64,000 bases of DNA from a virus: IMG/VR virus record IMGVR_UViG_3300028867_000005, positions 1-64,000 of that record; one strand, written 5' to 3'. This document shows, piece after piece, positions 31,742-41,300 of this stretch. Made by a program: the position numbers and the translations under genes. Numbering within the stretch: the stretch's first letter is position 1; the number at the start of each line of letters is the position of its first letter. A model generated the notes under the pieces. It searched no databases. It was given only the letters and a program-made list of their open reading frames with translations, and was not told where the DNA came from.

Positions 31742-34700
31742 ATGATTGTCTTTCTCAAGGCTGAACAGTTTGGCCTGTTTGATGTTCCCACACTGGTCCA
31801 TGGCTCCGTGAGCAAGACCGGTGTGGTGACCGCTCCGCATGTGCGCATGCAGAAAAAGCGGCTGGACGTGCATGCGCACAAGCCTGCGCACGCTGCCATT
31901 GCAGAGCCTGACCTGTTTGCTGAGCCGCAGCCTATCGAGCCGGCACCAGCGCAACTGGCGGCAAAGCAGCCTGAGCCGGCCCCGGCCCCGGCCCCGCTGA
32001 CGCTGGAGGATATGGTGGCAAAGCTCGGCAAGGACCGTATTGCCCAGGTCATGGAGCGCGGCACCCCGGATGAGAAGGAGACATTGATTGGCCTGATCGC
32101 CAATGCTGTTGGTAAGCCCCACAAGGAAGCGCGCGCGGCGCTGGAGAGCATGTTTCCTATCGCTCTGGTGCCGGTGCCGAGCGAGTCAACCCTCGTCGAG
32201 CACGTCACCGGGCGAGGCAAGACCTTGCGTGGAGTGATCGCCTCCGACTGGTCGAAAGATGAGGCCATGCTGGTTGACCCCTATACCTTCAAAAAGGACG
32301 GCGGCTGGTTTGTCCGTGAAAAGCATCTTATCGATGGCCAGCTACCACCTCTGCCGTTGCCGTCTCCGGTCAACCCTACATCTCCCGCCTCCTTTGCTGC
32401 CCCGCGCGAACCTGAGCCTGAGCCGGCGCCGGCCGCGCGCTCCGTCGACCTGGAGCAGCCATTTGATGCTGCCGCAGCTCCAGCCTGGGGCGTGAGTGCC
32501 GGCGTCACCCAGTCCCAGCGCAAAGAGTACAACCGGCAGGCCCAGGCTATTGTCGCCAATGGTGGCCCCCAGGATGCGGCCGAGCGCCAGCTGCTGACCA
32601 TGTATTCCGGGAATGGCGGCATTGGTGACAGCCTCAACGAGTATTACACAGACCCCAAGGTCGCCGCGGCCATGTGGCGCGTGCTGCGCCAACTCGGCCT
32701 GAAGGAAAACGCCACGGTGCTCGAGCCGTCCTGCGCCACCGGGGTATTCCTGGAGACGGCGCCGGCTGCAGCTACCGTCACCGGCGTCGAGTTGGACCCG
32801 GTTAGCGCCAAGATTGGTCAGGCCCTGCACGGTGCCAAGCATGAGGTGCTGAATTCGAGCCTGGAGCGCTTCGCCACTCAGGATGGCCGCCAGTTTGATG
32901 CGGTGATTGGGAATGCGCCGTTCGGGCTGCGCGGCTCCATGCTGGCCGACGACAAGCGCCACCTGAAGACCGCTGAGGCCTATTTCCTGGATACCTCGCT
33001 GGACAAGTGCAAGTCTGGCGGTATCGTGGCCATGATCGTGCCCACCGGCGTCATGGACGGCAAGAATAACCGCGGTCTGCGTGAGCGCCTGCTGCGCAAG
33101 GGTGAGTTCCTGGGCGCCCAGCGTATGCCCAATACTGCCTTCGAGCACGGACATACCGAAGTTACTACCGATATCGTCTACCTGCGCAAGCGCCCGGAGG
33201 ATGTGGCGGCCGCCCTTGAGCGGGTAGAGCAGGCTGACCTGCAGCGCATTGGTGTATGGGATGCCGATTTTCTGGCCGGCAAATATTTCACCACCAGGGG
33301 TGCGCCCAATATCTTTGGCAAGCAGGAGGCCGGCTGGCGTGCAAAGGCCGGCATCGGCTCAGACATTACTGTCAATGGCAGCATGGAGGGGGTGCCTGAT
33401 GCGATTGCCGAGTTTGAGCCGGACAGCCGCGCGCAGGGCCCTGCCGACATGCCCAAGCTGCTAGAGCTGTTCCAGGAAAGCGACCATCCCCAGCTGATGG
33501 CCAACAGTCGGCGCCGCGCGTACACCGCGGCCAAGCCCGGCGACGTGCGCACTATTGATGGTGTGGCGTATGTCCTGCAGGGCGATCCGCCTCGCTGGCA
33601 CCGCGTTGAAGACGTAGCCGCCACCAGCGGCATGGCTGATGCCGCCCGGCTCGCCACGCAGATAGGCCAGTTGATTCAGGCGCACGAAGAGGGCGAGGAA
33701 ACCGACCATAAGCCCGTCATGCAGGCTCTGGAGGACTGGGTAAAGGCCCATGGTATCCCGTCGAAAAACCCTGAACTGCTGCTGGCCGCCAAGAGCGACA
33801 AGAGCCTGTATCGGCTGATTGGTTCGGTCGACCCCACCGGCAAGTTCTCCGATATCGTTTCCGGCAGAGCCCCGCGCAAGCTGGCCGGCGACTTTGATAC
33901 GGTGGCACAGGGTCTGGCGCTGCAAAAGGGATCGTTTACGGCTGGCGACCTGGCTGCCAAGCTCGGCCGCAAGGATGCTGATACCGTGCTGGATGAGCTG
34001 TACGCCTCGGCAGACTATGCCCTGCTGCCGGACTCCAGCTGGACCACCATGAACCAGTTCGCATCCGGTGACCTGTGGTTGCGCTATGACGCGATGAAAA
34101 AGGTTCTGGATAACGACAAGCTTCCGCCCGAGCAGCAGCGCAAGTTCTCCAGCCAGTTGGAAGCCATCGAGCAGGCTATCGACCCCAAGTCCCTTGAGGA
34201 TGTTGAAGTCGAGCTGAACAGCGCATTCCTGCCGCTGTATGTGCTGGAGGCCTTCCAGAACCACAAGCGCGATGAGTACCTGGAAAAATCCCCAGGCGCG
34301 ATATCCTGGCTGACCCCGACGGAAATCACGCTGGACCATGCCATGTACAAGGTGCATGGCGGCCTGAATGTCGATCTTCTGGAACGCTACCTGAACCGTA
34401 ACCGCGTGCAGAAAAAAGAGCTCCCCACCATCGAGGAATGGAATCAGGAGTTCAAAGAGTGGCTGTGCACGTCGGAGTATCGTGATTCGGTGGAGGCCCT
34501 GTATAACCGCAAGTTCCGCGGCTACCGGCCGGAAGTCTTCAGCGATGAGACGATGGATATTCCCGGCATGGTCACAGCCGGCCTGAAGCAATACCAGTAC
34601 GGCGGCCTGCGCTGGGCATTGCAGCGCGGCAAGGGCATTGTTGCTGCTGACGTTGGCCTGGGCAAGACCGTGCGCGGGCTGATGCTGGCGCGCATGGCGA

Positions 34701-37700
34701 AGATTACCGGACAGGCTAAGTGCCCAGCCCTGACGGTGCCGAAGTCGGTACTTGCCAACTGGGTATCCGAGGCAAACCGGTGGTTCCCCGGCTCCCGTAT
34801 TATGGTGATAGGCGAGACATACAGCACTGACAAGGATGGTGAGCTGAAGGGCGTCACCGATAGTCCCGACGTGCGCAATCGCAAGCTGCATGAGCTGACG
34901 CAGAACGATTACGACTTTGTGCTGTTTTCTGCCCCTGCGTTTGAAGATATCGATATCAATCCGATCATGAAGGAAGAATACGCGCAGCGGGACTTCTTTG
35001 ACCAGCGGGCAGCCGCACTGAAAAATGCCGGAGACAAAAAGCGCAATAAAATCCGCGAGGCATACAATCAGGCGCTGGCAAACCGCGATATCGGCAAGCG
35101 TACTGACGCCATTTACTTCGATGATCTGCCTATCGACATGCTGATCATCGACGAAGGCCATGCCTACAAGAACCTGTTTAAAGCCAAAAACCGTTACGGC
35201 GAGAGCCCGAAGTTCCTTGGCGGCCAGGGTGAGAGCCAGCGCGCCATGGATATGCACTTCAAATCCATGCATATTCTGGAAAAGTCTGGCGGCAAAAACA
35301 TGTACATGCTGACGGCCACCCCGACGAAAAACAGCCCGCTCGAGGTGTACTCGATGCTGAGCTATATTGCCCCTGAGGCCTTCGAGCGCATTGGTATTCG
35401 CAACTCCGAAGAATTCCTTGACCGCTTCTGCGTGTTCGATACCGATACCATCTACACTCTCAGTGGTGGCTTTGAGCCGGATACGCTGGTGACGACGGGC
35501 TTCAAGAACCTCGATGAACTGCGTGAAATCATGAGCCGGTACATTGACCGGAAGACGGCTGAGGATGTTGGCCTGGTGCTGCCGACCCGCGACGACAAGA
35601 TGCACTTCCTGGAAATGAGCGACATGCAGCGGTCGGTATACAACGGCCTGCGCGCGGAGCTGGCGGAATCACAGAAGGATGGCGATGCCACCGGCGATGC
35701 TCATATCTTCAGCATCATGAACCGGATGCGTCTGGCTGCGCTCGATCTGGAGTTGCTGGACCCGCATCTGTACAAAGGCCAGAAAAGCCCCAAGTACGAA
35801 GAGTTGGCGAAAAACGTCAAAGCCATGTGGGAGGGTGAGAAGGGCAGCCAGGTTATCTTTGCTGATGCCGTTGACGCACACGAAAAAATCCGTGATTCAC
35901 TGATTGCGCTGGGCATCCCAAAGCACAAGATTGCCATCGTCAATGCGGAAGTCGCCAAAACATCGATGCAGCGCCAGAATATTGCCGAAGGCTTCAACAA
36001 CGGCAAATATGACTTCGTGATCGGCAATACCGACGTGATGGGCGAGGGCATGAACCTCCAGAAGCGCACCACGGATATCCACCACCTGGATATTCCATGG
36101 AACGCGGCCATCATGCAGCAGCGCAATGGCCGCGGGCTGCGCCAGGGCAACATCAATGAGTCGATGCGTATCCACACCTACCTGAGTCGCGGCACGTTCG
36201 ACGGCTACCGCTGGCAGTCCATGAACGCGAAAAAGGACTGGCAGGATCTACTGTGGCACGGCGGCGACAAGGTGGAGAACCTGAACAAGGAAGGCGGCCC
36301 GGTCAGCAAAGATGAAATGATGATCATGCTGGCGGAAGACCCGGAAGCCGCGCGCGTGGCGATGAGCGAGAACAAGGCAGCTGTCACGGAGCGGTATGAC
36401 GCGCAGCAGCGTGCCAGCCTGGTCCATGAATTCAGCCGCTTTGCCACCCTGCGCTCCAGCTATGCCAAGGTGAAGGACAAGAGCTCCCCGTCGGCACTGC
36501 GCCTCAAGACCGCGATGGACCGGACCAAGAGCGCCTTGCAGGCCAATAAATACCTGGTCGACAAGGACGTGCTCGAGCACGCTGGCGCCGCCATCATCAA
36601 CCCGAATACCGGCAAGGCCTTGATGGTCGGCCGCGGGGTGGAGCGCATGGACGAGGCTAGCCAGCCTGAAAAGCTGGTAATTACCGGCGTCGATACATCC
36701 ACCGGTACCCTGAAGTGCCGCGCTTATGGCGTGCCTGATGCGCCTTCCATTTATGTGTCGCGTGATGAGCACCAGGGCCTGACTGACTTTGCTTATGACC
36801 CGGTGGAAGAGGGCCATATCATCGCGCGCAAGGTAGACGAGCAGATCAAGGATGGCAGCCTGAACGCCAGTAGCCCGTCTGAGCTGCGCAAGGTTCCGCA
36901 TCATGTCCTGACGGAGCTTTACCCCACGCTCCAGCAGCACCTGAAAGAGCGCGCCAAGAGCTGGAATTACGCCACCCGCGCGTCAGGGTTCGCCATGGTG
37001 AAGGACGGCAAGCCCTACATCGCAAAGACTGGTGAAGCTCGCAAGGTTCTGGATTCTGCCGATATCATGCTGCCTACCCCTGAGCATCGTGCGCTGGCTA
37101 TTCAGGGTTACATCGACCGGCAGAATGACCGCGAGTTAAAACAGGATTACACTGCCTCCAACTCGAGTCGTTCTGGTCATGGCTACAACATTCCCAGCCC
37201 GGTGAAAATAACAACATCGTATGGCATGAATGGCGGCGGCTATCGTGATGAGCACAAAAACCCATGGATTGATGCTGGCAAAGAGCTGTTTGGCTCTGAG
37301 TTCGAGGAAGAGGCGCACCAGGCATACATGCAGCACGCACTGGCCGCTGCCAACAAGGCAACTGACCTGAAGGGCGTGATATCTGCGCTGGCGCCGACCA
37401 TGAAGGTGGAGTACGGCAAGTACACATGGCCGAAAGAATCGCTGGCCTATATGTACCGCCGCGCGCAAGAGCATGGTGCCCTGCACCCGGATGCATTGCG
37501 GTCTGATCATATCCCGATGCTGACGAAGTATCAGAGCGAGGAAGCTCCGCTGCTGGGTAACTCAAAGTCGTCGCTGAGCACTCTTCTGCGCCTCGCCTTC
37601 ATGTCCGGCCATCATGACCTGGCCGCAGCGATGGTAGTGGCGGCAAAGGATATCCCGGCCAAAACCAAAGCCGATGCCCTGGACCAGTTGCTTGTCGGTA

Positions 37701-37930
37701 TCGACAGTGGCACCCGTAACCCGCTGGTGGGCGCCGTCAAGGCCGGCCATCGCCAGGCCATGGCCGTGCTCGAGGGCATGCGCCACCTACTAAAAAATGA
37801 CGATGGTAGTCTCGACGTACACGATATACTCGAAACTTCGATCAGCCATCAGTTTCCGAACCTGAAGGGGACACTGGGAGAGCGCATTGATTCCGCCATC
37901 AAAAAGTACAACGCAGGGGGTGAGGCATAA
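31742..37930 (+). CDS. Giant methyltransferase-SNF2 helicase protein (DarB-like)
   Basis: A 2062-residue protein joining a DNA-methylase-like domain to an SNF2-type helicase, as in P1 DarB and related antirestriction proteins. After a Pro/Ala-rich N-terminal 250 residues, the methylase has NATVLEPSCATGVFLE near 322 and GNAPFG near 390, where Ala replaces the usual second Pro. The helicase has ADVGLGKT near 970, IIDEGHAYKN near 1136, TATPTKNSPLE, DVMGEGMNLQ near 1431 and QQRNGRGLRQG near 1459. P1 DarB is packaged and injected to protect DNA in cis; that role here is inferred. The start MIVFLKAEQ repeats the tag seen in neighbouring proteins. Confidence 0.88.
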   Translation: MIVFLKAEQFGLFDVPTLVHGSVSKTGVVTAPHVRMQKKRLDVHAHKPAHAAIAEPDLFAEPQPIEPAPAQLAAKQPEPAPAPAPLTLEDMVAKLGKDRIAQVMERGTPDEKETLIGLIANAVGKPHKEARAALESMFPIALVPVPSESTLVEHVTGRGKTLRGVIASDWSKDEAMLVDPYTFKKDGGWFVREKHLIDGQLPPLPLPSPVNPTSPASFAAPREPEPEPAPAARSVDLEQPFDAAAAPAWGVSAGVTQSQRKEYNRQAQAIVANGGPQDAAERQLLTMYSGNGGIGDSLNEYYTDPKVAAAMWRVLRQLGLKENATVLEPSCATGVFLETAPAAATVTGVELDPVSAKIGQALHGAKHEVLNSSLERFATQDGRQFDAVIGNAPFGLRGSMLADDKRHLKTAEAYFLDTSLDKCKSGGIVAMIVPTGVMDGKNNRGLRERLLRKGEFLGAQRMPNTAFEHGHTEVTTDIVYLRKRPEDVAAALERVEQADLQRIGVWDADFLAGKYFTTRGAPNIFGKQEAGWRAKAGIGSDITVNGSMEGVPDAIAEFEPDSRAQGPADMPKLLELFQESDHPQLMANSRRRAYTAAKPGDVRTIDGVAYVLQGDPPRWHRVEDVAATSGMADAARLATQIGQLIQAHEEGEETDHKPVMQALEDWVKAHGIPSKNPELLLAAKSDKSLYRLIGSVDPTGKFSDIVSGRAPRKLAGDFDTVAQGLALQKGSFTAGDLAAKLGRKDADTVLDELYASADYALLPDSSWTTMNQFASGDLWLRYDAMKKVLDNDKLPPEQQRKFSSQLEAIEQAIDPKSLEDVEVELNSAFLPLYVLEAFQNHKRDEYLEKSPGAISWLTPTEITLDHAMYKVHGGLNVDLLERYLNRNRVQKKELPTIEEWNQEFKEWLCTSEYRDSVEALYNRKFRGYRPEVFSDETMDIPGMVTAGLKQYQYGGLRWALQRGKGIVAADVGLGKTVRGLMLARMAKITGQAKCPALTVPKSVLANWVSEANRWFPGSRIMVIGETYSTDKDGELKGVTDSPDVRNRKLHELTQNDYDFVLFSAPAFEDIDINPIMKEEYAQRDFFDQRAAALKNAGDKKRNKIREAYNQALANRDIGKRTDAIYFDDLPIDMLIIDEGHAYKNLFKAKNRYGESPKFLGGQGESQRAMDMHFKSMHILEKSGGKNMYMLTATPTKNSPLEVYSMLSYIAPEAFERIGIRNSEEFLDRFCVFDTDTIYTLSGGFEPDTLVTTGFKNLDELREIMSRYIDRKTAEDVGLVLPTRDDKMHFLEMSDMQRSVYNGLRAELAESQKDGDATGDAHIFSIMNRMRLAALDLELLDPHLYKGQKSPKYEELAKNVKAMWEGEKGSQVIFADAVDAHEKIRDSLIALGIPKHKIAIVNAEVAKTSMQRQNIAEGFNNGKYDFVIGNTDVMGEGMNLQKRTTDIHHLDIPWNAAIMQQRNGRGLRQGNINESMRIHTYLSRGTFDGYRWQSMNAKKDWQDLLWHGGDKVENLNKEGGPVSKDEMMIMLAEDPEAARVAMSENKAAVTERYDAQQRASLVHEFSRFATLRSSYAKVKDKSSPSALRLKTAMDRTKSALQANKYLVDKDVLEHAGAAIINPNTGKALMVGRGVERMDEASQPEKLVITGVDTSTGTLKCRAYGVPDAPSIYVSRDEHQGLTDFAYDPVEEGHIIARKVDEQIKDGSLNASSPSELRKVPHHVLTELYPTLQQHLKERAKSWNYATRASGFAMVKDGKPYIAKTGEARKVLDSADIMLPTPEHRALAIQGYIDRQNDRELKQDYTASNSSRSGHGYNIPSPVKITTSYGMNGGGYRDEHKNPWIDAGKELFGSEFEEEAHQAYMQHALAAANKATDLKGVISALAPTMKVEYGKYTWPKESLAYMYRRAQEHGALHPDALRSDHIPMLTKYQSEEAPLLGNSKSSLSTLLRLAFMSGHHDLAAAMVVAAKDIPAKTKADALDQLLVGIDSGTRNPLVGAVKAGHRQAMAVLEGMRHLLKNDDGSLDVHDILETSISHQFPNLKGTLGERIDSAIKKYNAGGEA

Positions 37931-38271
37931 TGGCTACTGAAGAGGAATTTATCCCGCCATCGAAGTTTGCCTTCTCCACGTTGCAGCTGCTGATGGAGCA
38001 GCCGGCCCGGTACCGGAATTACGGCGTGTACTGGTTCTTTGTGAAAGCGCTGCTCAAGGAGTTCTACACGAAAGAAAATCTGTACCTGCTGGGCGATTAC
38101 ATGAATCCGGCGGTGATCGCCATGATGCCGGAGCACAAAAACCTGCAGGAGGCCCTGCGCGCCACCATGGAAACCTATAACAATAACGCCACATGGAACA
38201 TGAACAGCCCATCAGTGACGGCACCCGATGGCGAGCAAATCACGCTCTATGACGAGGATGTTGGGCTGTAG
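37930..38271 (+). CDS. Hypothetical protein between the two helicases
   Basis: A 113-residue protein (MATEEEFIPPSKFAFSTLQL...; YWFFVKALLKEFYTKENLYL; LGDYMNPAVIAMMP). It is acidic and mostly helical and lies between the methylase-helicase and the second helicase, overlapping the first by 1 nt. It may be a small partner of one of them. No family is named. Confidence 0.7.
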   Translation: MATEEEFIPPSKFAFSTLQLLMEQPARYRNYGVYWFFVKALLKEFYTKENLYLLGDYMNPAVIAMMPEHKNLQEALRATMETYNNNATWNMNSPSVTAPDGEQITLYDEDVGL

Positions 38272-38376
38272 CTGCGTAGTGACAGCACAATAAGCTGGCC
38301 GGCCCCTGGGGCTACCTCTCTCCAGCCCATCATGGATGAAGCAGGGGCCGGACTGATTCCATACAGCGGACCGCGC

Positions 38377-41300
38377 ATGATTATTGCCCTTTTTAAATAC
38401 GCTATTCTCCCGGAGGCGATGGCTAAGGCCATGTCGCTGCCGGCTGGTGCCCGCTGGATAACCGTTCATCCAAACGGCAAGGAAGAAAAGGGCGTCCCGG
38501 TCATGATCCAGGAAACCGCCAGCGGTTCCGGCGTCTACCATGTGATCGGTGGCGCTGGGGGCAAGCTGAACTATCTGAAACTGCGCGGCGTTAAGTCCGA
38601 AAAGGACTATCAGCAGGACGTAGCACAGAAACAGCGTGATCGTCGTGAGGCTCAGCGCGAGCAGACCAAAAAGGACCGCGAGCAAGGTATCGCTCCAGCC
38701 AAGCAGGCCGCCAAGGAAGCTATCGACTTCCAGCATAAGCAGCAGCAGCAGAAGTTCATCAATACGGTGGCTGAGGCTGTTGGCTGGAAGCCCGAAGAGT
38801 TGACATTCAAAGAGGATGAGCACCCTGGGCTGTCTGACGCAGCGCTGGCGAAGGCCCGCGACATGCACCACCGTGCGCTGGTGGAAAAAGCCAATTCTAT
38901 TGTGGATAGCCAGCGCCAGGCCCTGCTGGCAGATGCTGAGACACGCGAGGAAGCTGGCCTTGGTGGTGTGCCGCTCGAGTCAACCTCTCCTGACAAAATA
39001 TCGGTTGCCGACCTGGACCCCGTGCGCACTGAGGATAAAGGGTTTGGTTTTGCCACGAACTACGGCGAGCGCGCAGAGGCGCAAGGCCTGTCCCCAGAAC
39101 ACCTGAAGGCAGAGGCGCAGCAGTTGCGCGAGGATAAGCTCGCCACCATGACTGCGCCCCAGCGCAAGGCCGCCATCCAGCGGGGCGAAACCGCCAAAAT
39201 GGTCAAGGAAGAGTTGCAGGGCCTGCGCCCGGATATCCCTGATGTAAAGGAACCCCTGGTGGACGCCAAAAAGGCCGTGGAGTTGCTGAAGGCACAGAAA
39301 GCGCTCCAGCAGGTGGCGCGCAAGGCTCAGCAGGCCAAAAAGGAGCTCAAGACGGCCACTGAGGTAAAGGCCTACGTGCTGGAGGTTGGCGCTGAGCCGG
39401 ATGAGGCGGCACTCAATGAAGACCTGATGAATGACTTGCGCACAATCAAGACCAGGGCGTTTTTATCTGAAATAGGCCGCACCGGCGCAGACCCGGAGGC
39501 GGTGCTCGGGAAGCATCTGGGTATTGGTGCCTTCAACTCCGTGAATGCGCTGGCGCTGGCCGCCGGTGGCGATGCACTGGTCGACCGGAGCGTGGTCGAC
39601 GTGCTTGGTGTGGCGGGCGCCGCCCAGGTACTGGCGCGTCGGCTGAAAACCGATCTTTCCCCGGATGAATACGAAAAGGTCACGGATGGTATGCAGGCCT
39701 TCCACCTGCACCATTACCTGTCGGCCACGGACGATGCCCTGAAAGAAGCGCGCGATCTCCAGGACGAGGCCAAGGATATCGTGCTTGGCGCAGCCGCCAC
39801 CGGCGACGACTTTGCCGCAGCGCAGGAACTGAACCGGCGCAAGGGGGAGGCACTGCGCACAGCGAATGCCATTCTTGGCCGTACCTTGGGTGAAATGGAG
39901 GCGAATGCTGCGCTGGTCGTTGCGCTCAAGCAGGGCGCCAAGAATCAGGTGCAGGTGCCGCTCGGCACCCTATCCCCGGAGGCTGCCATCAAGCAGGTGC
40001 GGGCTATCGGGCTCCAGCGGGGAGACTACACTCTGACAGCCGTTGGCAATGAGCGCTTCCTGACCGTCAATGGCGAGGGCATGGACCGGCTGGCAAAGCC
40101 AGTTGACCGTGCCAGCTTGCAGCAGGTGCGCAGGAACCTGAGCATCATGAAAGGGGCGCTGGATGAGGATGACTGGTTACCCAAAGGCTTTGCCTCTCGG
40201 CCTGACCTGGCGATGAGCGTCAAACCAGGTACTGCGCCAACGCTGGCCAAGCCGTTCGATGCCGCCGGGCCCGACCTGGAGCAGTCCCTGCAGGACTATA
40301 TTGGTGGCCGGGCAGCTGATGGCGACCTGCCATCGGCCATTCTCGCCGATGTGCAGTCAGCTGACTTCTTCCAGCGGGTGGGGCCGGAGCGGGCTGAGCA
40401 GTACCGTCAGGCGCTGGACGCCATCGCTCCGCTCAAGGATGCCGAGGGAAAACAGCAGACGGCCGAGTCGCTGGCTCCAGCTTTCGATAAGATGGCAGAC
40501 GCCTTTGTCGATAAGCATTACGGCAGCGCGCGCTCCCCGCTCAACAAGCAGCGCATCAACGTCGACCAGACATCGGTGGAAGCCCTGCACCGGGCGCTGG
40601 CGGCTGAGCCTGCCGGCGTTCCAGCCTATAAAGAGGTTGGCGAACTCACTCCGCAGGACCAGGGTGCGCTGCGTGACTTCTTCTATTCCCATGTCGCCAA
40701 AGAGGAACCGGGCGCCGCCGCCGCGCGCAAAGAGCTGGAGACACATGCTGCGGATGAGCCCGAAAAGGAAACCGTCGACATGTTTGGCGACAGCGCCATA
40801 AACCCTGACTGGCAAACCTGGAGCCAGCGCGGCGACGAGCTCAAGGCGCAGGCTGATGCCGGCCTGAACTGGTCGAAGTATGTGCAGGGTATGCGCAGTC
40901 CTGAGCACGCCTATTCCGCCATTCAAGACCTGGTGCGCTCCAAGATTGGCAAGGGCTTTGCTGATGCGCACAACCGCCTGCGCCCTGAGTCGCCTATAAA
41001 ACTGGGCAAGACCACGGTGCGGAATAACCGGGCCCACCTTGATACGGTAGATCCGGCCGCGCTTGAGGCGCGTATGCAGAAAGAGCGGGAGCTCGTTGAT
41101 ACCCTGCGTGAGCGTAACCAGGAACGGTATGCCGCCGGCTCCGTCGCCGACAAGCTGGACGCGGCCCGCGAGGAACAGGCTGCCTTCGAGCAGAGCCAGA
41201 TGGGTTTCTTCTCCAGTGAACCGCTGGCCGCGCAGGATGGCGGCTCCCCGGCAGATACCCCGCTGGGTGCCGATGAGCGCCACACACTAGGGCATGAGGC

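Noticed and set aside
33461-35605. A 714-codon open frame on the minus strand opposite the methylase-helicase
   Set aside because: It is the mirror of a clearly conserved helicase in GC-rich DNA, has no ribosome site or motif, and long antisense frames of this kind occur over most large genes here.
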